Shown one piece after another: positions 17,510 to 26,390 of a stretch of DNA of 41,760 nucleotides. The number at the start of each line of letters is the position of its first letter. The first letter of the stretch is position 1. Under the pieces are notes generated by a model. The model saw only the letters and a program-made list of their open reading frames with translations. It was not told where the DNA came from and did no database searches. Source of the DNA: Myxococcales bacterium (GTDB taxonomy: Bacteria; Myxococcota_A; Polyangia; Haliangiales; Haliangiaceae); assembly GCA_028287135.1 (NCBI GenBank), contig JAQBQE010000014.1:1-41760 (forward strand), written 5' to 3'. Made by a program: the position numbers and the translations under genes.

Positions 17510-18253
17510 ATGCTGAAGGACAAGGTCATCGTCATCACAGGCGCGAGCCGTGGAATCGGCGAAGCGATCGCCCGTGCGTGCGTCGACGCGGGCGCCCGGG
17601 TCGTGCTCGCCTCGCGCAAGCAGGCGGACCTCGACAAGGTGGCGGGCTCTCTCGGCGACCAGGCGTTCGCCGTCGCATGTCATACGGGCAAGGTCGAGGA
17701 CGTAGAGGCGATGATGGCGAAGGCGGTCGAGCGGTTCGGCAAGGTCGACGGCTACGTGAACAATGCTGCGACGAACCCGTACTTCGGTCCGCTGATCGAT
17801 ACGCCCGACGCCGCGATCGAGAAGACGTTCGAGGTCAACGTTCGCGGCTACCTGTACGGCGCGCGAGCACTCGTCAAGCATGCACGTGCGCGAGGCGGCG
17901 CCGCGTCGCTCGTCAACATCGCGAGCGTGGCGGGCATCCGCGCCGCGCCGATGCAGGGCATCTACGGCGCCACGAAGGCCGCGGTGATCAGCATGACCCA
18001 GACGCTCGCGTTCGAGCTCGGCGGGTCGCAGATCCGGGTCAACGCGATCGCGCCCGGGCTGGTCGAGACGAAGTTCGCCGCGGCGATCGTCGCGAACCCC
18101 ATGCTCCGCGACCATGTCGTCAATCGCACACCTCTCGCCCGTCACGCCCAGCCGACCGAGATCGCCGGCGCCGCGGTGTACTTGCTGTCCGATGCCGCCT
18201 CGTTCACGACCGGCAGCGTGCTCGTTGTCGACGGCGGTCTGACGTCGGCCTGA
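17510..18253 (+). CDS. Short-chain dehydrogenase/reductase (FabG-like)
   Basis: A 247-residue classical SDR. TGASRGIG occupies 10-17, NNAAT follows position 83, and the catalytic residues are Ser139, Tyr152 and Lys156 (YGATK). The region after the second strand (VVLASRK, Arg36) favours NADP(H). The end FTTGSVLVVDGGLTSA is typical. FabG-like sequence does not prove a role in fatty acid synthesis; many such enzymes act on other carbonyls. A GTG at 17501 in the same frame is an alternative start. It lies 13 bases after the protease gene, close enough for cotranscription, although the two functions are not obviously related. Confidence 0.92.
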   Translation: MLKDKVIVITGASRGIGEAIARACVDAGARVVLASRKQADLDKVAGSLGDQAFAVACHTGKVEDVEAMMAKAVERFGKVDGYVNNAATNPYFGPLIDTPDAAIEKTFEVNVRGYLYGARALVKHARARGGAASLVNIASVAGIRAAPMQGIYGATKAAVISMTQTLAFELGGSQIRVNAIAPGLVETKFAAAIVANPMLRDHVVNRTPLARHAQPTEIAGAAVYLLSDAASFTTGSVLVVDGGLTSA

Positions 18254-18306
18254 GTGAGACAGCATCCCACCTACAAGAACTTCGCGGGCTGCCGACTCAT
18301 CTCGCG

Positions 18307-18774
18307 ATGCCCACCCTTTGCCAGCTCGCCACGCTGGTTGCCCTGCTCGCTGCCCCGCTCACCGCTCACGCCGACGCCCCCGTCTCCGAGGCCATCGAGC
18401 TAGGCACCCGCTACGCCGATGCCATGACGATGCCGTCCGACGAGCACCTGCTGTACAAGGTCGTCGAGTTCGCTCCGAGCTCGACCCGCGTGTACTCGCG
18501 CGAGCGCGAGCAGTTGATGTCGCTCGCCAAGAGCTGGGCCGCCACCAGCCACCGCGCAGAGATCACGGTCCACGGCTACTCGGATTCGCTCGACCTGAAG
18601 CTCGCCGAACATCGCGCCGAGCGGATCCGCGGATATCTGATCAAGTACGGCGTCGATCCGGCCCGGGTTGCCACGGTCGGTCACACACTCGACCAGGGCG
18701 GTCGCCGCGTCGATCTCGCGATCGCGTCATGCGAGAAGCAGCCCGGTCGCTGCGAGCAGCGGGCGTCGCGCTAG
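18307..18774 (+). CDS. OmpA-like domain protein
   Basis: A 155-residue exported protein. Residues 1-22 form a signal peptide ending in TAHA. The rest is a compact OmpA C-terminal-like domain: FAPSSTRVYSREREQL, ITVHGYSDSLDLKLAEHRAE, RIRGYLIKYGV and GRRVDLAI. This fold binds peptidoglycan through the conserved Asp and Arg, here probably in GYSDS and GRRVDL. The usual NxxLSxxRA motif reads LKLAEHRAE. There is no beta-barrel or lipobox, so it would be a soluble periplasmic protein. One base separates its stop from the stop of the convergent TPR gene. Confidence 0.85.
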   Translation: MPTLCQLATLVALLAAPLTAHADAPVSEAIELGTRYADAMTMPSDEHLLYKVVEFAPSSTRVYSREREQLMSLAKSWAATSHRAEITVHGYSDSLDLKLAEHRAERIRGYLIKYGVDPARVATVGHTLDQGGRRVDLAIASCEKQPGRCEQRASR

Positions 18775-18775
18775 C

Positions 18776-21700
18776 TCACCGCTTCGCGAGACCGGCGGCG
18801 ATCGACTGCGCGACCGTCGCATCGATCTCCATCGCGGCCGCCCACGCCTGGGCGACCTCGAGGTATCCCGCGTCATCGAGGTCGAACTGCGCGAGCGCCT
18901 CTGCAGGCGGCAGCGCGGCGAGGTCACGGAGCAGCGAGACGTAATCGCTGACGCGCTCGATCTTGCCACCCGGCACGACCACCCGGTCCTTGAACGGCGG
19001 CACCACCGGTGCGGCCTCGCCGAGCACGACGCCACCGCGCGCCCGGAACTCCTTGTAGAACGCATCGCGCGTCATGCGATCGCCGAGCCCGGGCACCGGA
19101 TCGCGCGCGAAGTACGCCTGCTCGCGGATCTGCATCGCGAGCGCACGACACGACATCGGATCGCGCTCGGTCTGTCCCGTCGTGTGAGCAAGCATCGCGG
19201 TCGCCGCAGCGCGCGCTCGTGGCGCGACGTCGACGTCGTTCTCCGACGAGAACCGGAACCGGGTTGCCTCGAGAGCGGCACGCCGTACCCGCCAGCTCCG
19301 TTCGGTGCTGAGGACCGCGGCGGTCGCGAAGTCGCCGGCCTCGAGCAGCGCATACACGGGCTCGCGGGGCTTGGCGGTCGCCGCCACCGGAGCAGCTGCG
19401 CTCTTGGTCTTGGTCCGCGCCCGTTCGAGCGTTGCCGCGAAGCCAGGGGCATTGTCGGGCAGCGGATTCCTGGTGACCGCGTCCTGCGCGATCTTCTCCG
19501 CCTCGATGTAGCGCGCCTGACCGATGTAGGCGCACGCGAGGTGGTTCCAGCCGTGGGTCTTCCACGTGAGGTCGTCGCCGGCGACGCGCAACAGGTGGGT
19601 GGCGACGGTCTCGCACGTCTTGTAGTCCCCGATCTCGTCGAGCACGCCGGCGTAGGCGTTGAGCTGCGTGGCATCGAACGCATCGGGATCGAGCTGGTAG
19701 GCCAGCGAGTACGCCTTTGCGGTCCGGACGTTGTCCATCGCCGCGTACGCGATGCCGCCGTAGGTCAGCCATTGATCGGCGCGGACATACCAGCGGCTCG
19801 CGTAGTCGAGGACCGCCATCGCCTCGGGGAGCTTGCCGATCTGGTAGAGGACGCCCGACAGGATCTGGGTCGCCTGCTCGCGAGTGCCGCGAACGAGGTG
19901 GACGAGCGCATCGGCGACCTTGCCCTGCTGTGCGAGCGCGAGCCCGAGGTTCCGGTGGGCCTCGCCGTTGCTCGGATCGATCGCGACCGACCATCGACCG
20001 AGCCGCTCGGCGCGCACCGGATCGCCCTTCTGCAGCGCCTCGAACATCGCCGCGGCGACCTTGTCGAACGCGAGCGGGATGTCGACCTTGATCCGGCTCC
20101 AGCCGTCGGCGAGCGATGCGAGCTGCCGGTCGCGCCAGTCCGCCGCTGCCGCACCGAGGCCCGAGGTCAGCACCGCGAGCGCTGCGGGACCGCGACCAGC
20201 GTCGAGCAGCACGCGCGCGGCGTGAACGCTCGGACCGGCGCTGACGCCCTCGACCAGATAGCAGGCGGTGTGCAGCGCATCGATCGCGTCGTCGACCTCG
20301 ATCTCTCGCGCGGTGAGCTGCGCGACGATCGCATCGGCCCATTCATCGGCCGCCAGGTAACCGGTGTGGAGCGCGAGCTGCGCCGCCTGCGAGGTCACCG
20401 CGGCAGCCCACCGCTCGGGGCGCTCGCGATGCAGTCGCGCGATCGACGCCGCGAGCACGGCGGACTCCTCGGGACCGAGGATGCGAGCCGCGACCGTCGC
20501 GTGCTCGCGCGCGAACCCAGCGACATCACCGGCCGAGCGTTCATCGATCGCGCAGCTGCGCTCGACGGTGGCGAGCCACGTGCTGCCGATCCAGCGATCG
20601 ACCCGACGCAGCAACGGATCGAGCACGCCGAGCAGGGCACGTGCTTCGCGATCACCGAGGACGGCGCGGTGCTTGCGGACGAGCGCGAGCGCCTCGCTGG
20701 CGACCGTGCGTAGCGCACCCGCGATCGGCGTCGCGGGCGCGGTGGTCGCCGCGAGGTAGCGGCCGAGTGCGTGGGCGGCAGCGTACGCCGCAGCCTGCGC
20801 GAGCGATGCCGGATCTTCCTCGCTCGCCTCGGCGAACACGACCTCGAGCCAGCGATTGACCAGCTTGTCCGCTCGCACGAGCAGGTCGGACTCGGCAAAC
20901 GGTCCGGTCTCGGTGCGCTTGAGCGAGCCGAGCTCGTGGAACAGCCGATCGATCGCGCCACGACTGCGGGTGTCCTGGGCAAATCCCGCCAGCGTCGACG
21001 GGTCGAACTCGACCGTGGTCTGCTTGCCGAGCGCGCGGGTGATCACCGAGCTCCTGACCGCGCTCGGCACGAAGTCCGCGATGTCGCGCGCCATCCGGCG
21101 AGCAAGCGAGGTCGCACCGATCGCCACCCGCTCACCGAGTGCGAGCTCGGCGACGTCGATCGGCATGCCGGACAGCAACAGACCGCACCGCGCGATCGCG
21201 ACGTGCTCGTCCCGGCCGGGATCGGTGAGCTCGACACGCCACATCTCGTCGAGGCCGCGCCGCCACTCACCGGCCGCCATCAACGCGCGGGCCGCAGCGA
21301 GCCGGGCGACCGGACCGCAGTTCTCGTGACCCAGCCCGTACTGCGACCACGCGAGCACGACCTCGTCCTCACGGCCCATCGCGATCAACGAGTCGAGGAA
21401 CATCGCGACGTCGACATCGTCATCGGGCTCGATTCGCCCGAACCCCTCGACGGCGCGCGCCGGATCGCCGCGGAAGTACCCCTCGCGCGCATAGCACCAC
21501 GCGACGAACCGAGGGTCCTTGCGCCAGGTGCCGAGGATCCGGGTGTGCCGCGGCCAGGTGGCTTCGCGCGCCTCGAGCCGGTTGCCACGCAGCGCGATCG
21601 CCTCGTCGAGCCGACCGACCCGCATCAGGGCATCGGCGACGAACAGGTCAACCTGGATCTGATCCGGGTACCACGGCAGGAACGGGTCCATCGGGCAGCC

Positions 21701-22966
21701 GTGGATCCGCCCGCTGCGGAACGCCTGCGCGAGCCACGCGCCTTCGCGGTCGGTCTCCTTCACGAGATCGAGCAGCGCGATGTGCGCGCGTGATTCGTGC
21801 TGGTGGGTGACCAGGGCGCGCTCGAGCATCCGGACGCCCTCGTCGACGAGCCCGGAATCATCGAGCAGGTCTGCGACGGTCTCGATCACGTCGAGGTGCG
21901 CCGGCCGACACAGGGCCGCGATCCCGGCGCCGGCGATCGATTCGAGCTCGGTCGGTGCCACCGGCTTGGTTCCGGGATCGTCGGCGGTGTGCTCGGCGCG
22001 GACGAGCTCGGCATAGGGTCGCGCCCAGCACGGAGCCGCAGCGATCACCCGGCGGAGCAGCGTGAACTCGGGTCCGTGCGCAGCACCGGCGGTGAACGTC
22101 GCGAACAGCGCCTGCGGCTGATCCGGCGACACCTTGAGGATCAGATCGTCGAGGTCCTCGCGCAGCGCGAGCTGGAGCAGCCGCAACGCGTGGACCTTGA
22201 GCGGTGTCGGCAGCCGGTTCGCGATCGCGCGCGCGATCTTCGACACCGGACGGATGGGTGCAGCGGTCAGCTCGGCGTCCGCACCGGTCTCTTCGTCCTC
22301 GTCGTCATCGTCCGCGAGGTCGTGGACGTTGCCTGCCGATTCGGTGGAGGTGTCGTCGCGATCGGTGAACAGGGCGAGCTCGTCGTCGGTGCTCGGCGCC
22401 GCGACCGCGGTCAGCGACCAGGTCGGCGCCGATGACACCGGCAGTGCCCAGGCCCGCGCCTGCTCGACGAGCACCGGTGCGATCGTGCGGACCACCCCGA
22501 GCAGCTCGTCGGAGGTGACCGCATCGAACCGGAGCGGCAGCGGACCGAGACCCCGCGCGTGGAGCCATGCACCGAGAACCTGATGGATCTGATCGCCGAC
22601 GTTCTTGCCGATCGCATCGAACGACTGTCGCGTCCCGTCGCGGGCGAGCGTGTGGAGGCGGACGACGCCCGACTTCGGGACCACGAGCTCGAGCCACACG
22701 AGCTCGTCGCGGCGGGTCGTGCCGAAGAACGGATCGGTCGGGGTCGCGCCGATCGCCGCGTGCTGCGGCGCGAAGTGGCCGTCCTGCGGGAACATCGGCG
22801 TCGACTCGGCGTCGTAGACCGCGAGGCCCGCGTGTCGCTGACAGACCTCGATGCACGCCGTCCAGATCAGCAGTGCGGTCTCGTGCTCGTGCGCGACGTC
22901 GGCGCCCTCGATCGTGACATCGGGGACGAGGAACGCGACCCGATGCGGTTTGCGCAAGGCTGGCAC
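18776..22966 (-). CDS. Large TPR-containing protein
   Basis: A 1396-residue, apparently cytoplasmic protein with no signal peptide or membrane span. The first ~180 residues form a distinct domain I do not recognise (RKPHRVAFLVPDVTIEG, FFGTTRRDELVWLELV). A strongly acidic linker (DLADDDDEDEETGAD) follows at about 215-232, then a long helical region. Around 975-1175, tetratricopeptide-like repeats are evident (PSNGEAHRNLGLALAQQGKV, LDEIGDYKTCETVATHLL, HLACAYIGQARYIEAEKIAQ). The start is a GTG whose first base overlaps the TAG stop of the preceding gene (TAGTG), with GAGGG seven to eight bases upstream, so the two are translationally coupled. It is probably a protein-interaction scaffold; partner and process are unknown. 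Confidence 0.85.
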   Translation of the reverse strand: MPALRKPHRVAFLVPDVTIEGADVAHEHETALLIWTACIEVCQRHAGLAVYDAESTPMFPQDGHFAPQHAAIGATPTDPFFGTTRRDELVWLELVVPKSGVVRLHTLARDGTRQSFDAIGKNVGDQIHQVLGAWLHARGLGPLPLRFDAVTSDELLGVVRTIAPVLVEQARAWALPVSSAPTWSLTAVAAPSTDDELALFTDRDDTSTESAGNVHDLADDDDEDEETGADAELTAAPIRPVSKIARAIANRLPTPLKVHALRLLQLALREDLDDLILKVSPDQPQALFATFTAGAAHGPEFTLLRRVIAAAPCWARPYAELVRAEHTADDPGTKPVAPTELESIAGAGIAALCRPAHLDVIETVADLLDDSGLVDEGVRMLERALVTHQHESRAHIALLDLVKETDREGAWLAQAFRSGRIHGCPMDPFLPWYPDQIQVDLFVADALMRVGRLDEAIALRGNRLEAREATWPRHTRILGTWRKDPRFVAWCYAREGYFRGDPARAVEGFGRIEPDDDVDVAMFLDSLIAMGREDEVVLAWSQYGLGHENCGPVARLAAARALMAAGEWRRGLDEMWRVELTDPGRDEHVAIARCGLLLSGMPIDVAELALGERVAIGATSLARRMARDIADFVPSAVRSSVITRALGKQTTVEFDPSTLAGFAQDTRSRGAIDRLFHELGSLKRTETGPFAESDLLVRADKLVNRWLEVVFAEASEEDPASLAQAAAYAAAHALGRYLAATTAPATPIAGALRTVASEALALVRKHRAVLGDREARALLGVLDPLLRRVDRWIGSTWLATVERSCAIDERSAGDVAGFAREHATVAARILGPEESAVLAASIARLHRERPERWAAAVTSQAAQLALHTGYLAADEWADAIVAQLTAREIEVDDAIDALHTACYLVEGVSAGPSVHAARVLLDAGRGPAALAVLTSGLGAAAADWRDRQLASLADGWSRIKVDIPLAFDKVAAAMFEALQKGDPVRAERLGRWSVAIDPSNGEAHRNLGLALAQQGKVADALVHLVRGTREQATQILSGVLYQIGKLPEAMAVLDYASRWYVRADQWLTYGGIAYAAMDNVRTAKAYSLAYQLDPDAFDATQLNAYAGVLDEIGDYKTCETVATHLLRVAGDDLTWKTHGWNHLACAYIGQARYIEAEKIAQDAVTRNPLPDNAPGFAATLERARTKTKSAAAPVAATAKPREPVYALLEAGDFATAAVLSTERSWRVRRAALEATRFRFSSENDVDVAPRARAAATAMLAHTTGQTERDPMSCRALAMQIREQAYFARDPVPGLGDRMTRDAFYKEFRARGGVVLGEAAPVVPPFKDRVVVPGGKIERVSDYVSLLRDLAALPPAEALAQFDLDDAGYLEVAQAWAAAMEIDATVAQSIAAGLAKR

Positions 22967-24750
22967 TAGATGCCCTCGAGCTCGCCCTTGCGGATCCGGC
23001 GCGCGCCCTGCCGCTCGAGCTGCGCGATCGTCTGCACGAGACACCAGTCACCGTGCACGTAGTAGTCGGTGCCCGGGAACGGGCCGTTGACGAGGCGTGC
23101 GCCGGCCTTCTCCACGGCCGCCGCGATCGCGTCGCGGTTCATGTACTTGAACTCGCCTGCGAGGTAGACCGTCGAGCCCGGAAGCCCACGGCCGAGGCGC
23201 CGCACGATCGCACCGATCGCCTCGATCGACGGACGGTCCGGCTCGGCATCGCTCGGCGCTGGCATCGCGAGCGCGATCACGCCGGCCCGTCCACCGGCGA
23301 GGGCTGCGATCGCCGGGCGCTTCACCGGGGCGCGCGCGATCATCCAGGCCTCGTGCGGTCCCGGGAACGCAGCGAGTGCCTCGTCGGTCGTGATCTCGGT
23401 CGGCGGCAGATCCTCGGCGAGGATCCGGTCGGTGAGATCAGGACGGCCGGCGCGATAACACGCGAGCGCGCGAGCACACACGAGCTCCGGGGTCTGCAAC
23501 CGCGCGGTCGCCGCGAGCTCGAGCGCCGCGAGCGGCCGGCCCCAGATCGCGAGGTGGAGCGCGCCGAGATCCGCACCCTGCAAGGTCTGCGCGGCCGCAG
23601 CGAGCTGCTTGACGCGACCGCGGCGCGCGAGGTCTTCGAGATAGTGCTCGCGGACCAGGCCTTGCGATTCGGGATGCGCTGCGACCAGCTCGCGCGCGCG
23701 CGCCGGATCACTCGCACCACGCACCATCCAGCCCCACATCGCGTAGAGGTACGCCTCGGGGTGGCGCGCGAACTTGGTCAGCGCTCCGAGATCATCCGCG
23801 GCCTGCCGGCACCGCGCGGCACGATCGGCGGGTGCGATCACCGCGGTCGCACGCGCGACGCGCAGCCCGCGCACCGTCGGGACGACGTTGCGATGCGCGA
23901 GGTGCCACTTCGCACGCTGGCGCAGGAGATCCACGAAGGTCATCCCGCGCAGCGCATCCTCGAGGCGCGGCAGGTACGTCTCACCGCCGAGGCTGATCGC
24001 GAGGAACAGCATCTCGAGCTGCTCGTCGACCGGTGCGTCGGCCGCGCGCGAGACCAGGAGCGAGACCGCCTCCTCGCCGAGCGTCGCGCCGATCAACCGC
24101 AGCACGCGGAGCCGATGTTGCGCCGGGATATCTCCGATCGAGACGCACAGCACGCGTGCGAGCGGCGGTGTGGCGAAGCTCTCGATCGCATCGCCCCACA
24201 GCCCCGGCGCCTTCGCGAAGATCGCCGCTGTCATGTCGGACTGCACGTGGCGCAGCGCATGGGGGAGCTGCTCGCTCGTGATCTTGCCCGCGGTCGTCAT
24301 CGCATCGGCGAGCTTGCCGAGCGCCTCGTCGGCGATCTGCACGGCGTCGGTCGACCACTGCGTGCTCGGGTGCATGTCGCGCAGCTGGCGATAGCCGAGC
24401 GTCCACGTCGCCTGCTCGCGCACCGGGGCCGGGGTCAGCGGGTCCGCGACGAGCTTCGCGAGCCGCTTGGCGGTCTCCGCGGACGGGAACATCGTCAGCC
24501 ACACACACCCGCGGCGCCGCAGCTCGATCCCGTGCCGTGGCTCGATCATCCAGTAGCCGATGTCAGCGAGCGACGGGTCTGCGCCGAGCCAGCCATCGCC
24601 GTCCTCGGTCAGCCGTGCGAGCCGCTCGAGCGCCACGCCCTCGAGCTCGCGCCCGTCGGCCGGAACCAGCTTGAGCACGTCGCGGATCCGGTAGCGGAGA
24701 GCGGGCGGGATTCCGTCCAGCTCCCCGAGCTTCACCGGTAGCTCGGCCAT
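22966..24750 (-). CDS. Helical-repeat protein with C-terminal BRCT domain
   Basis: A 594-residue protein. Most of it is alpha-helical and repeat-like in feel (HEAT/TPR-type), including AKRLAKLVADPLTPAPVREQ and EQLEMLFLAISLGGETYLPR, without a confident family. The last ~75 residues resemble a BRCT domain: GSTVYLAGEFKYMNRDAI, AAAVEKAGARLVNGPFPGTD, YYVHGDWCLV, comparable to the end of NAD-dependent DNA ligase. BRCT domains bind DNA ends, phosphoproteins or each other. The start at 24750 (MAELPVKL) was preferred over the ATG four codons earlier (MLPGMAEL), but neither has a clear ribosome site. The stop overlaps the GTG of the TPR gene, so the two products probably work together. Confidence 0.78.
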   Translation of the reverse strand: MAELPVKLGELDGIPPALRYRIRDVLKLVPADGRELEGVALERLARLTEDGDGWLGADPSLADIGYWMIEPRHGIELRRRGCVWLTMFPSAETAKRLAKLVADPLTPAPVREQATWTLGYRQLRDMHPSTQWSTDAVQIADEALGKLADAMTTAGKITSEQLPHALRHVQSDMTAAIFAKAPGLWGDAIESFATPPLARVLCVSIGDIPAQHRLRVLRLIGATLGEEAVSLLVSRAADAPVDEQLEMLFLAISLGGETYLPRLEDALRGMTFVDLLRQRAKWHLAHRNVVPTVRGLRVARATAVIAPADRAARCRQAADDLGALTKFARHPEAYLYAMWGWMVRGASDPARARELVAAHPESQGLVREHYLEDLARRGRVKQLAAAAQTLQGADLGALHLAIWGRPLAALELAATARLQTPELVCARALACYRAGRPDLTDRILAEDLPPTEITTDEALAAFPGPHEAWMIARAPVKRPAIAALAGGRAGVIALAMPAPSDAEPDRPSIEAIGAIVRRLGRGLPGSTVYLAGEFKYMNRDAIAAAVEKAGARLVNGPFPGTDYYVHGDWCLVQTIAQLERQGARRIRKGELEGI

Positions 24751-24878
24751 CCCCGGAAGCATAACTCAGGGCTCCGCACCAAAGCCTGCCCGCATGGTTT
24801 CCCGCTTGCGCGCACCCCGGTCCGGGTGAACAACTCGGGCCCGTCCCCCGTCCCACGGGGACTCACGAAAGGCTCACC

Positions 24879-25598
24879 ATGCGCGCTTCCCTCCTCCTCG
24901 GCCTCGTGCCAGCCCTCCTCGGTACGTCCTCCCTGGCCCGCGCGGACGTCGCCAGGAAGCCGGCCCCCGGCGCGATCAAGGGCACGGTGATCTTCGAGGG
25001 CGAGGCGCCCGAGCGCGCCACCTTGCGTCGCGACACCGATCCCTACTGCGCGAAGACCCCGAAGGATGCCGAGGACGTGATCGTCACCAAGGGCAAGCTC
25101 AAGGACGTCCTCGTCCGGATCAAGAACGGCTCGATGGGCGCGCACACCGCTCCGGCCACGCCGGTGCTGGTCGATCAGAAGGACTGCATGTACGCGCCAC
25201 GGGTGGTCGGTGTCGTCGCCGGCCAGAAGCTCGCGGTGCGCAACAGCGACGGCACGTTCCACAACGTGCACGGCCTGATCAACGGCAAGAACCTGTGGAA
25301 CAAGCCCCACGCGCCCAAGGATCCCGACCTGACGCTCGAGGCGGCGGCCAAGCCCGACGACGTCATCGATGTCATGTGTGACGTGCATCCGTGGATGCAT
25401 TCGTACGCGGTCGTCCAGGATCATCCGTTCTTCGCGGTGACCGGCGACGACGGCGCGTTCGAGATCAAGGGCCTCGCGCCCGGCACGTACACGCTCGAGG
25501 CGTGGCACTCGACGCTCGGTGCGAAGTCGATGACCGTGAAGATCGGCAAGGGCGGTCGCGCCGTCGTGTCCGCGCGGTTCTCGTACAAGGCGAACTGA
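24879..25598 (+). CDS. Exported cupredoxin-like copper protein
   Basis: A 239-residue protein with a signal peptide (cleavage after LARA, residue 22). Residues about 95-180 look like a plastocyanin/blue-copper fold with ligands His128 (GTFHNVH), Cys167, His170 and Met173 in MCDVHPWMHSYA, the normal type 1 copper order. Residues about 186-225 (AVTGDDGAFEIKGLAPGTY, TLEAWHSTLG) form a carboxypeptidase-regulatory-like beta domain continuous with it, a common arrangement in such periplasmic proteins. It probably carries electrons in the periplasm or at the surface. AAAGG six bases upstream supports the start. It converges on the nucleotidyltransferase gene with six bases between them. Confidence 0.85.
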   Translation: MRASLLLGLVPALLGTSSLARADVARKPAPGAIKGTVIFEGEAPERATLRRDTDPYCAKTPKDAEDVIVTKGKLKDVLVRIKNGSMGAHTAPATPVLVDQKDCMYAPRVVGVVAGQKLAVRNSDGTFHNVHGLINGKNLWNKPHAPKDPDLTLEAAAKPDDVIDVMCDVHPWMHSYAVVQDHPFFAVTGDDGAFEIKGLAPGTYTLEAWHSTLGAKSMTVKIGKGGRAVVSARFSYKAN

Positions 25599-25604
25599 TC
25601 GAGC

Positions 25605-26390
25605 TCACCAGTGACGGCGACGGACATCGCGTAGCCAGTGATCGAGCGCCGTGATCGCCTCGGCCGGTGCGTCCGCCGGCAGCACCGATGACGGCCACGA
25701 CCGGTCGACCGCCTCGATCGCAGCGACGAGCCGCGGTCGCCACGCAGCGACCTGATCGGCCGTGAGCTGCTGCTGCTCGCCCTGGCGCTTGATCACGATC
25801 AGCTCGTCGATCTCCGGCGGGACGAACTCTCCGAGCCGGTTCACGTCCGTCACGATCTCGCCGCGCGCCATCACGCAGCGGCCGGTCGCTGCGGTGCGCA
25901 GGACGTAGAGCGCGCGCTTGGCCGACGGCTTCTCGTCGAACAGCCGGAGCTGACTCGTCGCGAACCCGCCGTAGTGCTTCGCGCAGCGCCGCGACAGCAA
26001 CGGCTTGACCACCGCACGCGCCTCGTCGAGCAGCGCGAGATCGCCGCCGAGTGCCAGATTCCCGAGGATCCGCTCGAGGAAGTTGCCGTTACCCTTGATC
26101 GCACCGCGCAGGACGGCGGACAGCTCGTTGCTTCCGTAGTCGAGCTCGACGCCTTCGACGATCTCGATCCGGTCCCGGGGATCCTCGACGATGCTCAGCC
26201 CGACGAGATCGGCGGTCGGCGCGATGTGGACGCACTTGAGATCGAGATCGGAGTCCGGCGACGGGAACCCGTACGCGTGCGCGCCGGAGAGGTAGATCAC
26301 GAGGTGCTTGCGCTCGGCCTCGCGCTCGGCGAGGAACGCACGAGCGACGTCCTGCTGCTTCGCGGTCAGCACGCTCCACGGATCACTCAT
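25605..26390 (-). CDS. RlaP-like nucleotidyltransferase, second of pair
   Basis: A 261-residue protein of the polymerase-beta-type nucleotidyltransferase superfamily, RlaP-like branch, a family proposed to act in RNA repair. The active-site region is YLSGAHAYGFPSPDSDLDLK (34-53), with Asp48 and Asp50 as metal ligands. The usual GS of the family's first motif reads GA here, a possible weakening of phosphate binding. Later conserved segments include LDYGSNELSAVLRGAIKGN and KHYGGFATSQLRLF. The ATG lies inside the end of the preceding gene with an 8-base overlap, so the paralogs are coupled. Transfer of a nucleotide to an RNA end is inferred from the family only. Confidence 0.8.
   Translation of the reverse strand: MSDPWSVLTAKQQDVARAFLAEREAERKHLVIYLSGAHAYGFPSPDSDLDLKCVHIAPTADLVGLSIVEDPRDRIEIVEGVELDYGSNELSAVLRGAIKGNGNFLERILGNLALGGDLALLDEARAVVKPLLSRRCAKHYGGFATSQLRLFDEKPSAKRALYVLRTAATGRCVMARGEIVTDVNRLGEFVPPEIDELIVIKRQGEQQQLTADQVAAWRPRLVAAIEAVDRSWPSSVLPADAPAEAITALDHWLRDVRRRHW

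Noticed and set aside
17578..18306. Long upstream extension of the OmpA-like frame
   Set aside because: It overlaps the SDR gene in another frame with Arg-rich shadow composition; the ATG at 18307 begins a normal signal peptide.
22967..23044. ATG at 23044 as start of the large TPR protein
   Set aside because: It would overlap the BRCT domain coding end by 79 bases with Arg/Ala-rich residues; the GTG at 22966 has GAGGG at good spacing and overlaps the upstream stop.
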